Assembly (NCBI GenBank): GCA_028293775.1
Contig: JAQGOD010000286.1
Coordinates: forward strand, 1 to 10,940
DNA: 10,940 bases
Direction of reading: 5' to 3'
Source of the DNA: Gammaproteobacteria bacterium
Lineage (GTDB): Bacteria > Pseudomonadota > Gammaproteobacteria > Steroidobacterales > Steroidobacteraceae
Within the stretch, counting starts at the first letter, position 1. Each line of letters begins with the position of its first letter. The notes under the pieces are model-generated. The model worked only from the letters and a program-made list of their open reading frames with translations, did not search any database and was not told the origin of the DNA. Shown in pieces: positions 1 to 6,266 of this stretch. Both the position numbers and the translations under genes were made by a program.

Positions 1-66
1 AGGATACGGATTGCGTACGGCGGACAAAGCCGCACCGCGTACGGAGTGGTCAATTTTGGACGAGTA

Positions 67-80
67 CCCCCAAGCGGGGG
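67..80. repeat. C5/G5 palindrome in left-edge region
   Basis: A run of five C and a run of five G flank a four-base loop (AAGC), giving a perfect 5-bp GC stem. No T-tract follows, so it is not a standard intrinsic terminator. It resembles the C-run/G-run palindromes at 505-520, 9103-9118 and 10196-10209, but the flanks are not shared, so membership of the same repeat family is uncertain. Confidence 0.3.
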
Positions 81-156
81 ATCCCGTCGGCCGCAGGGAT
101 GTTGTTACGCTTATCCCCGCTAGTAGATTGCTCTCAGATTTCGTTGGTCACGCTAA

Positions 157-372
157 GTTTCTTCCGCCGAGTCAACTCATGGCAAAGTCGTTTGCTATGA
201 CGAATATCGTGCCGAGCGGCAGAAAATCGGGGACCGTAGGGTGCGGCTGATCACTGACTTCTTGGCGGCCGAAAACGCAATGAGTGAAGACCAAGCGCGA
301 ACTCTAGCGAATGAAGATTTTGCGATCTTGAAGGACACCAGCGAATTGAAGACTAAGTGGTATAGAAAATGA
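157..372 (+). pseudogene. Unrecognised C-terminal coding fragment
   Basis: This frame is open from just after the TAA at 154-156 to the TGA at 370-372. It encodes a charged, helix-rich stretch (YDEYRAERQKIGDRR and onward, ending ELKTKWYRK) whose composition looks protein-like. There is no good start near its beginning; in-frame candidates are GTG at 241 (43 residues) and ATG at 280 (30 residues), neither with a clear Shine-Dalgarno. Frame 2 over roughly 11-190 also reads smoothly (LDEYPQAGDPVGRRDVV), so a frameshift may have split one older gene. I do not recognise the family. It could be a remnant, a tiny real gene starting at 241 or 280, or chance. Confidence 0.3.
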
Positions 373-479
373 CCAAAGAGCTTTCAGAGCGAACGGTTGC
401 CCGTTTTTTCCATATTGACGAGAAGCTTGACGCTGCCGCCGACATTGCGCTTGCGGCCAATATCCCACTTATCCACTGA
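369..479 (+). CDS. Tiny ORF (36 aa), translationally coupled, unknown
   Basis: The ATG at 369 overlaps the TGA of the preceding frame in an ATGA junction, the arrangement typical of translational coupling. The product begins MTKELSERTVARFFHIDEKL, is mostly helical in composition and ends IPLIH. No signal peptide, membrane segment or known motif is visible. It may be the truncated N-terminus of a longer gene whose remainder was lost before poxB, since the sequence after 480 reads as non-coding. Chance occurrence is possible. No function can be assigned. Confidence 0.3.
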   Translation: MTKELSERTVARFFHIDEKLDAAADIALAANIPLIH

Positions 480-501
480 GCTTGAAAAGCCATCGCTCTG
501 T

Positions 502-528
502 CTTTCCCCCATTGGGGGGATGGGACTG
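502..528. repeat. Palindrome TCCCCC-ATT-GGGGGGA with CAGTCCC flank
   Basis: The palindrome TCCCCC/GGGGGGA (505-520, loop ATT) lies in the leader upstream of poxB. Read on the minus strand it begins CAGTCCC followed by a C-run and a G-run, like the two repeats at 9094 and 10187, though the loop and an inserted AT differ. It could be a diverged, inverted copy of the same intergenic palindrome or an attenuator-like hairpin in the poxB leader. There is no adjacent T-tract. Confidence 0.4.
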
Positions 529-590
529 CCTCATACCCTGCGTCAATCTAAAGGTCGCGGGTTATCCAATGGCGCCTTTCCTAACGTGGC

Positions 591-594
591 GGAG
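591..594 (+). promoter_or_regulatory. Ribosome binding site of poxB
   Basis: GGAG lies six bases before the ATG at 601. It settles the start: the frame is open back to 397, but the extra residues lack similarity to the pyruvate oxidase family, whereas residues from 601 align with the E. coli PoxB N-terminus from its first residue. Confidence 0.75.
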
Positions 595-600
595 ATCACA

Positions 601-2310
601 ATGAGTAAAAAAGTAGCGCAAGTCATTGTCGAGACCTTGCAGTCAGCCGGTGTGAAGAATTGCTACGGCATCGTGGGGGACACGCTGAATACCTTTGCTG
701 CGTCTCTGAGTCGCAGTGATATCAAGTTCATTCACATGCGCCATGAGGAGGCGGGTGCCTTTGCAGCGCAGGGCGAAGCGCTTCTGATGGACCGCCTGAC
801 CGCGGTGGCCGGCAGCTGCGGACCGGGTAGCTTGCATTTCATCAACGGATTGTATGAGGCGAACCGCAATCGGGCGCCGGTGATCCTCATCGCGAGCCAA
901 GTGGTGCGAAGCGAGCTTGGATTCGATTTCATTCAAGAAGTGAATTTCCAAGACGTCTTTCGGGGCTGCTGCGTATTTTGCGAAATGATCTTGACGCCCG
1001 AGCAAGCGCTGCGCAAAACAGTCATGGCGTGTCAGGCCGCGATCTCCAAGCGGGGGGTGGCCGTTCTCATTGTCCCCGTCGACATCGCGGATTCGGATGC
1101 GGCCAGCGAGCCGCCGTTTAGCGTCCATGTCAATAGGCCCGTCATACGGCCGAGTGACGAAGACTTGGACCGGATCGCCGACATGCTGGGGGAAGGTACG
1201 AACATCACGATTTACGCGGGATCGGGTTGCGTGGACGCCCACGACGAGGTCGTCGAGCTTGCGCAGCGCCTCAAAGCGCCGGTCGCGCATACCTCGCGCG
1301 GCAAGGACCAAATCGAATACGACAATCCAAATAACGTGGGCATGACGGGCGTAATCGGGACGGAGTCCGGATATCACGCCATCTTAAACTGTGACACCTT
1401 GCTGCTTCTCGGCACCGATTTTGCGTGGCGGCAATTCTACCCGGACCACGCCAAGATCATCCAAGTCGATATCGACTCGACCCACATTGGCCGGCGCCAT
1501 CCGGTCAACCTTGGCGTGGTGGGAAATATCAAGGACACGCTTCAGGCGCTGATGCCGCGCGTTGCGCAGCGCGAAGATGCCACATTCCTCAATACCTATG
1601 TGGAACGTCACAAGAAGGCGCTCAAAGCGCAGGCGGGCAGAGCCGCGCCGGGCCCTCGCGGCAAAATACCTGGCCAATATTTCACGTCGATTATCAATCG
1701 GCTCGCCAAGCAAGATGCTTTGTTTGCAGCCGATGACGGGACGCCGCTCGTGTGGATGTTGCGAATGGTGGAGGCGAACGGTAAACGGCGCATGTTCGGC
1801 AGCCTCCTGCATGGAACCATGGCGACCTCGATCGGGAATGCCATCGGATTGCAGCAGGCCCAGCCGGGTCGCCAAGTCATCGCTTTGGCCGGCGACGGCG
1901 GTTTCAGTATGTTGCTCGGCGATGTGCTCACCACCGTACAAGAGAATCTCCCAATCAAAATTGCCGTGTACGACAACGGCAAATTGGGATTCGTGGAGCT
2001 CGAGCAGAAGGGCGAAGGATTGCTCCCGACCTATACGAATCTTACTAATCCGGATTTTGGCAAAGTCGCAGAAGCCATGGGGCTTTGGGGCAGGACCGTC
2101 AGCAAGGCAGATGAACTCGAAGGCGCCGTGGCCGAGTGGCTCGGGCAGCCCGGGCCCGCGCTGCTCAATGTCAAGGTCGAGCCGATGGAACTCGTCATGC
2201 CGCCGTTCACCGCACTCGAATCCGTTTACGGGATGGCCATGTATTCAATCAAGGCCGTTATGCATGGAAAGGCGGGCGAAGTTTTCGAAATGGTCGGCGA
2301 GAACCTTTAG
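601..2310 (+). CDS. poxB: Pyruvate:quinone oxidoreductase (pyruvate dehydrogenase, quinone)
   Basis: This ThDP- and FAD-dependent enzyme oxidatively decarboxylates pyruvate to acetate and CO2 and passes electrons to membrane quinone. At 569 residues it matches E. coli PoxB (572), and recalled E. coli sequence aligns along the whole length. The N-terminal ThDP-pyrimidine domain carries RHEE with the catalytic Glu at 49, then AGSCGPGSLHFINGL. The central FAD domain includes EYDNPNNVGMTG and the RQFYPDHAKIIQVDID segment. The C-terminal ThDP-diphosphate domain has G431-D432-G433 and Asn459, the GDG-x25-N motif binding Mg-ThDP. The tail (AMYSIKAVMHGKAGEVFEMV) matches the lipid-activated amphipathic helix of PoxB, suggesting peripheral inner-membrane binding. 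pqiA begins 20 nt after the stop, so co-transcription is likely. Related ThDP enzymes (acetolactate synthase-like) are less likely because the similarity is specific to PoxB. Confidence 0.9.
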   Translation: MSKKVAQVIVETLQSAGVKNCYGIVGDTLNTFAASLSRSDIKFIHMRHEEAGAFAAQGEALLMDRLTAVAGSCGPGSLHFINGLYEANRNRAPVILIASQVVRSELGFDFIQEVNFQDVFRGCCVFCEMILTPEQALRKTVMACQAAISKRGVAVLIVPVDIADSDAASEPPFSVHVNRPVIRPSDEDLDRIADMLGEGTNITIYAGSGCVDAHDEVVELAQRLKAPVAHTSRGKDQIEYDNPNNVGMTGVIGTESGYHAILNCDTLLLLGTDFAWRQFYPDHAKIIQVDIDSTHIGRRHPVNLGVVGNIKDTLQALMPRVAQREDATFLNTYVERHKKALKAQAGRAAPGPRGKIPGQYFTSIINRLAKQDALFAADDGTPLVWMLRMVEANGKRRMFGSLLHGTMATSIGNAIGLQQAQPGRQVIALAGDGGFSMLLGDVLTTVQENLPIKIAVYDNGKLGFVELEQKGEGLLPTYTNLTNPDFGKVAEAMGLWGRTVSKADELEGAVAEWLGQPGPALLNVKVEPMELVMPPFTALESVYGMAMYSIKAVMHGKAGEVFEMVGENL

Positions 2311-2330
2311 CGAGGGGCGCAATAAGAGCC

Positions 2331-2939
2331 GTGGCCGTGAACCCGATACTCATTTGTCGCGATTGCGACACCGCGTATCGCGCGATTCACTTGCGCCGGG
2401 GCGATGTGGCCCTCTGCCGACGCTGCGATGCGGTTCTAGCACGCTATTTTGGCGCGAACGTCGAGAGTGGATTGGCACTCGTCTGCGCCGCGGCGATTTT
2501 TTTCGCCATCGCCAATCTCACACCGATCCTCAGCATCGACATGGCTGGGATGGAGACCCGAGCCAATATCTGGGTTGCCGTGCGCTCGCTGCAGCAGGGC
2601 TGGATTGCAGTCGCTGCCTTGGGGCTCGCGTTCACCACCTTTCTCATCCCGGCGGTGCAAATCGCGCTCCTCTTCTGGGTGCTGCTGTTCGCGCGCGTCG
2701 GGCACCGGCCGCCCGCCTTTGCGCCGATTATGAGGCTGCTGCACCGGATGCGTCCCTGGAGCATGACTGAGGTCTTCTTGCTGGGCGCCTTGGTCGCAAT
2801 CGTGAAACTCGCAAATTGGGTCCCCATCACGGCGGGGGCCGGCATCTGGGCGATCGCGGCCTTAACAATAGTGCTTGCACTACTCGGGCGCTGTGATCCG
2901 GCGTCTTGGTGGTCGATCGCCCCCGCGGTCAAGACATGA
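2331..2939 (+). CDS. pqiA: PqiA-type membrane protein, N-terminal half-size paralogue
   Basis: This 202-residue inner-membrane protein corresponds to one of the two repeats of E. coli PqiA (417 aa), part of the Pqi lipid-transport system. A zinc-ribbon-like motif opens the protein (Cys9-x2-Cys12, Cys29-x2-Cys32), followed by about four membrane segments. Family signatures include IANLTPIL in the first helix and RPWSMTEVFLLGALVAIVKL in the third. The start is ambiguous: GTG 2331 lies 13 nt after AGGGG, while GTG 2337 lies 8 nt after AAGAG; both precede the ribbon and differ by two residues. It follows poxB by 20 nt and its TGA overlaps the ATG of the next pqiA half, indicating coupled translation. 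Whether the two halves pair into one PqiA-like complex is inference. Confidence 0.85.
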   Translation: MAVNPILICRDCDTAYRAIHLRRGDVALCRRCDAVLARYFGANVESGLALVCAAAIFFAIANLTPILSIDMAGMETRANIWVAVRSLQQGWIAVAALGLAFTTFLIPAVQIALLFWVLLFARVGHRPPAFAPIMRLLHRMRPWSMTEVFLLGALVAIVKLANWVPITAGAGIWAIAALTIVLALLGRCDPASWWSIAPAVKT

Positions 2940-3553
2940 CGCCGTTGAAGCAATCACTCGAACTCGGGCTGGCTCTTTGCCGAACCTGTGGTCTTGCGGT
3001 GTCCCGCGCATCTCTGAGGATAGATCGGCGCTGTCCACGCTGCCAAAGTCGGGTCGAACATCGCACGCCTTTCAGCACCGAGTTGACGCTAGCCTGGCTG
3101 ATTGCAGGAATCGTCTTTTACATTCCCGCGAATCTGCTGCCGGTAATGCACACCAGCGGATTGATGGGCGAGTCGGACAGCACCATTATCGGCGGAATCC
3201 TCGAGTTCTGGCGCTCGGGGGACTGGGATATCGCCCTGTTGATATTCACTGCCAGCATTGCGGTGCCATTCACGAAGTTTATCGCCATCGGTTTGCTGCT
3301 CCTCACGGTACGCCAGAACAGCCGATGGCGGCAATATCAGCGGACCGCGCTCTACCGGATCGTGGAGTTCATCGGTTATTGGTCGATGCTCGATGTCATC
3401 GTTGTCGCATTGACCTCGGCATTGATGCAGTTTCAGGTGTTAGGCGCCGCCGAACCGCGCGCCGGCATCGCCTTCTTTTGTGGCGTCGTTGTCGTGACCA
3501 TGTTGTCGGCGTTGAGCTTCGACCCCCGCTTGATCTGGGATCGACGGGCATGA
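2936..3553 (+). CDS. pqiA: PqiA-type membrane protein, C-terminal half-size paralogue
   Basis: This second PqiA-family half has 205 residues when started at ATG 2936, which overlaps the upstream TGA by 4 nt. An alternative GTG at 2906 would add ten residues but lies inside the previous gene and adds nothing conserved. The protein again opens with a zinc-ribbon-like motif (Cys15-x2-Cys18, Cys33-x2-Cys36) and has about four membrane helices, with FYIPANLLPVM in the first, AVPFTKFIAIG in the second and EFIGYWSMLDVIVVAL in the third, all typical of PqiA. In E. coli the two repeats are fused; here they are separate genes. Its stop overlaps the ATG of pqiB, so stoichiometric production with PqiB is likely. 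Role: inner-membrane component of Pqi lipid trafficking. Confidence 0.88.
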   Translation: MTPLKQSLELGLALCRTCGLAVSRASLRIDRRCPRCQSRVEHRTPFSTELTLAWLIAGIVFYIPANLLPVMHTSGLMGESDSTIIGGILEFWRSGDWDIALLIFTASIAVPFTKFIAIGLLLLTVRQNSRWRQYQRTALYRIVEFIGYWSMLDVIVVALTSALMQFQVLGAAEPRAGIAFFCGVVVVTMLSALSFDPRLIWDRRA

Positions 3554-5211
3554 GCGCGGCGCCCACGCCACCTTCCGAAGACGAGCTTCCCACGCCGGCG
3601 GTCCACAACCGGCGTTGGATTCCTCGATTGGTGTGGGTCGTGCCGATAGCCGCCGCCCTCATCGGTATTTCACTGCTCATCAGGGATTGGGAGAACGCGG
3701 GTCCGCGGATCACGATCAGCTTCTTAGGCGGCGAAGGGGTCCAAGTGGGCAAGACGCTGGTCAAGTACCGGGATGTCACGGTGGGGCGAGTGTCCGCCGT
3801 CGTGCTGAGCAAGGATCACCAAACAGTCGTGGTGAGCGCCGATTTGTCGAAAGACGCAGCGAGCTTGCTGAAGGCGGACACCCAATTCTGGATCGTGCGA
3901 CCGCGTATCGGCGTGGGCTCGGTGTCTGGGCTCGGTACTTTGCTATCGGGGGTGTATATCGGCATGAAGACCGGCGCCGCCACGCTCCGTGAGCGTCAGT
4001 TTGTCGGCTTGGAGAATCCGCCCGCTCTTTCGCACGGTCCGCGCGGTCGCGAGCTTCAGTTGCACGCTGCACGCGCCGGTTCCCTGGGCATAGGTGCGCC
4101 GGTGTATTTTCGGCAGTTCCATGTGGGTCGCGTGATCGATGAGAATCTGCTGCCCGACGGCAGCACCCGCGTGACCGTGTTTGTTGAGGCGCCTTATGAT
4201 GGCTTCGTGAAGCCCGTGACGCGCTTCTGGAATGCGAGCGGGATCGATGTCAGGTTCGGCGCCGATGGATTGAAGGTGCAAACCGAATCGTTGGCGGCGG
4301 TGCTTGCCGGAGGCCTCGCCTTCGACGACGGGCCCACCGAAGTCGTGCCTGCGGATGCGGGCATGCTGGGTGAATTCACCCTGTACAAAAACGAGACCGA
4401 GGCGATGGCGCCGCCTGATGGGGACCCGCGCTACATCCGGATGCGGTTCGCTCAGGCGCTGCGCGGTCTCGAGGTAGGCGCACCAGTCGAATTTGTTGGC
4501 GTAAACATCGGGTCCGTCGTCGCCGTAGACTTAGGCTACGAGCGTCAAAACAAATCATTTCCCGTTGTCGTGACCGCCAAAGTCTATCCGCACCGCATGG
4601 GTCAGGCATATGCGGTTCTCGCTGCGCAGGGTAAGACCGAGAGCGATGAGACGCTCGCTGCGTTCGTGGGAACCCTGGTCAACCGCGGTCTGCGCGCTCA
4701 GCCGCGATCGGCAAGCCTGCTGACCGGTAAGCTCTATATCGCGCTCGATTTTCTGCCCGCCAGCCCTCGAGCCGACTTTGACGCGTCGATTGTGCCGCTC
4801 GAACTGCCGACGGTGAATGGGACTTTTCAAGAACTGGAAGCAAGCATCGGGCGGCTGGTGAAGAAGGTGAATGATCTACCGCTCAAGCAAATCGCGGCGG
4901 ATCTGCATACGGACCTGAAGGATCTTCACGAAACCTTGAGCGAGCTCCGCACCCGGGTACTGCCGAGCGCCGTGGATACTTTGTCGGCCCTGCATAGCAC
5001 GCTTGATTCTGCCGACCGGACTTTGGACGTGGAATCGCCCTTGCAACGCGGTGTCACCGAGACGTTAACGGAGGCCCGCAGCACCTTGCAGGCCGTGCGT
5101 GAGTTGGCCGACTATCTCGATCGTCATCCAGATGCGCTCTTGCGCGGGAGGCGGCCGCAGAAGATGCAGGAGAAGCCTGCGGCGGCGTTACCTTCGGAGG
5201 CCAAACCGTGA
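3550..5211 (+). CDS. pqiB: PqiB, MCE-family trans-envelope lipid transport protein
   Basis: This 553-residue protein is close to E. coli PqiB (546). A short cytoplasmic N-terminus precedes one membrane anchor (about residues 25-45, LVWVVPIAAALIGISLL). Three MCE domains follow at roughly 51-145, 165-265 and 295-402, each with the PVxFxGVxVG-like pattern (for example VGKTLVKYRDVTVGRV, GAPVYFRQFHVGRVI and GAPVEFVGVNIGSVV). A long helical region (about 420-525) should build the needle seen in hexameric E. coli PqiB, which forms a hydrophobic channel from inner to outer membrane. The ATG overlaps the end of the second pqiA gene, and its own TGA overlaps the GTG of pqiC. The three-MCE count distinguishes it from MlaD (one) and YebT/LetB (seven). 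Confidence 0.93.
   Translation: MSAAPTPPSEDELPTPAVHNRRWIPRLVWVVPIAAALIGISLLIRDWENAGPRITISFLGGEGVQVGKTLVKYRDVTVGRVSAVVLSKDHQTVVVSADLSKDAASLLKADTQFWIVRPRIGVGSVSGLGTLLSGVYIGMKTGAATLRERQFVGLENPPALSHGPRGRELQLHAARAGSLGIGAPVYFRQFHVGRVIDENLLPDGSTRVTVFVEAPYDGFVKPVTRFWNASGIDVRFGADGLKVQTESLAAVLAGGLAFDDGPTEVVPADAGMLGEFTLYKNETEAMAPPDGDPRYIRMRFAQALRGLEVGAPVEFVGVNIGSVVAVDLGYERQNKSFPVVVTAKVYPHRMGQAYAVLAAQGKTESDETLAAFVGTLVNRGLRAQPRSASLLTGKLYIALDFLPASPRADFDASIVPLELPTVNGTFQELEASIGRLVKKVNDLPLKQIAADLHTDLKDLHETLSELRTRVLPSAVDTLSALHSTLDSADRTLDVESPLQRGVTETLTEARSTLQAVRELADYLDRHPDALLRGRRPQKMQEKPAAALPSEAKP
5196..5200 (+). promoter_or_regulatory. Ribosome binding site of pqiC
   Basis: GGAGG lies seven bases before the GTG at 5208, inside the 3' end of pqiB. 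It supports a GTG start that overlaps the pqiB TGA, and places the lipoprotein signal right at the N-terminus. Confidence 0.65.
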
Positions 5212-5831
5212 ACGGCCACTGGCTACGGTTCGCGCTTGCATGGCTCGTGAGCCTGAGCGTCGGCTGTACGTCGGCGCCGGTTCGTTACTACACCTTGACT
5301 ACGCCGCCCGACAAAACCTTGCCGACTTCGCAGATAACCTTCGTGATCGACGTGCGAGTCGTCCATACACCGCCGCAACTCAAGCGCTCCGAGTTGATGG
5401 TTCGCACCGGGCCGATCGAGATGACGCTTCTGGAGAATGAGCGGTGGGCGTCGCCGGTGAACGATGAATTCAAAGATGCGGTGCGCCTCGAGCTGCAGCG
5501 CCGGCTGGGCCGCATGTCCGGATTGCGCCCCGCCTTTACCAAGCTCACGCTCGACATCGACGTGCAACGTCTCGAGGCTGAACTCGGGCGGTACGCGCTG
5601 CTCGAGGCGTCTTGGAGCGCAACCTTATCTGCCACGGGCCAGCGATCGAATGAGGCGCGGGCTACGACCTGTACATTCCAAGCCGAGGAAAAGATCCAGG
5701 CCGGCTACGCAGGAATGGTTGAAGGGTATCAACGAGAGATCGCAGCGCTCGCCGACGCCATCGTAGCTGTGGTGACGAGCCCTGCGAGCGGTATCGACGC
5801 GGCGTGTCAAAAATCGATCGAAGATCACTAG
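5208..5831 (+). CDS. pqiC: PqiC, outer-membrane lipoprotein of the Pqi system
   Basis: This 207-residue protein belongs to the PqiC / ABC-transport auxiliary lipoprotein family. It is thought to dock the PqiB needle at the outer membrane. The N-terminus has a short basic region, a hydrophobic core (LRFALAWLVSLSVG) and Cys20 as the likely lipidated residue; the lipobox SVGC is less canonical than L-A/S-G/A-C. The family hallmark RYYTL follows directly (APVRYYTLTTPP). The C-terminal half (TFQAEEKIQAGYAGMVEGYQ) resembles the end of the family fold, where strands give way to a helix. GTG 5208 was chosen because it overlaps the pqiB stop and follows GGAGG. It is somewhat longer than E. coli PqiC (187). 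The next gene starts 22 nt downstream. Confidence 0.85.
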   Translation: MNGHWLRFALAWLVSLSVGCTSAPVRYYTLTTPPDKTLPTSQITFVIDVRVVHTPPQLKRSELMVRTGPIEMTLLENERWASPVNDEFKDAVRLELQRRLGRMSGLRPAFTKLTLDIDVQRLEAELGRYALLEASWSATLSATGQRSNEARATTCTFQAEEKIQAGYAGMVEGYQREIAALADAIVAVVTSPASGIDAACQKSIEDH

Positions 5832-5853
5832 ATTCAGCAATGCGGGGTTAAAC

Positions 5854-6237
5854 ATGTTTCGCCGAGTTCACGAAGTCAGGTCAATACTTCAGTTTCTGCG
5901 TGAGCGAGCGCCGCATTACGGTCCGCTCGCCAGAGATGATCTACACAAGTTCCGCGACGAGATCGTCAAGGCGTCCGTGGGCGCGAGCATCTCCGCAGCC
6001 GCAGGCCTCATCTTTGCATGCTTCCTGTCGGTCGCGGTGATTGTCTCGGCATGGGATGGCCTGCATCGCACCGCGGTGGCGTGGGTGGTTTGTGGCGGTT
6101 GGGGTGTACTCGCGCTCGGCGGTTTATGGTACGCGCGAAAGGCCATTTCGGGTCCGCAGCCATTTCAGCTCACGGCGGATGCGCTCGCGCGCGACTATAG
6201 AAGCCTTCTCGCGGTGGCCGATCGACAAGAGTCGTAG
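5854..6237 (+). CDS. Small two-helix membrane protein, holin-X/YqjE-like
   Basis: This 127-residue protein starts at ATG 5854, six bases after GGGG (5844-5847). A charged N-terminal helix (residues 1-40, with DDLHKFRDEIVKA) is followed by two membrane segments at about 42-66 (ASISAAAGLIFACFLSVAVI) and 73-95 (AVAWVVCGGWGVLALGGLW), then a short charged tail. That layout matches the phage holin-superfamily 6 / YqjE (DUF1469-like) group of small inner-membrane proteins of unknown role, but I cannot confirm the match from motifs. It is the last gene of the poxB-pqi block, 22 nt after pqiC, so it is probably co-transcribed and may belong to the same envelope function. It is convergent with the TolC-like gene. 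Confidence 0.65.
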   Translation: MFRRVHEVRSILQFLRERAPHYGPLARDDLHKFRDEIVKASVGASISAAAGLIFACFLSVAVIVSAWDGLHRTAVAWVVCGGWGVLALGGLWYARKAISGPQPFQLTADALARDYRSLLAVADRQES

Positions 6238-6266
6238 GTGCGAAGGTCGATCAGGGCCAAGATCGA

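Noticed and set aside
13..44. GCGTACGG repeated at 13-20 and 37-44
   Set aside because: The unit is short and self-complementary in its core (CGTACG), occurs only twice, and has no link to any gene start; too little to call an iteron or operator.
397..600. N-terminal extension of the poxB frame back to a TTG at 397
   Set aside because: The extra 68 residues have no family similarity, and the GGAG-spaced ATG at 601 aligns exactly with the PoxB N-terminus.
643..1377. 244-residue open frame antisense to poxB
   Set aside because: It mirrors the codon structure of a clearly real gene on the other strand, has a composition rich in Arg/His and no recognisable motif, so it is a shadow frame.
1562..2770. 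402-residue open frame overlapping poxB and the first pqiA gene
   Set aside because: It spans two well-supported genes in another frame and its Ser/Arg-rich sequence has no domain character.
2875..3549. Upstream extension of the pqiB frame to 2875
   Set aside because: It runs through the second pqiA gene in the wrong frame; ATG 3550 overlaps the pqiA stop and precedes the expected short N-terminus and membrane anchor.
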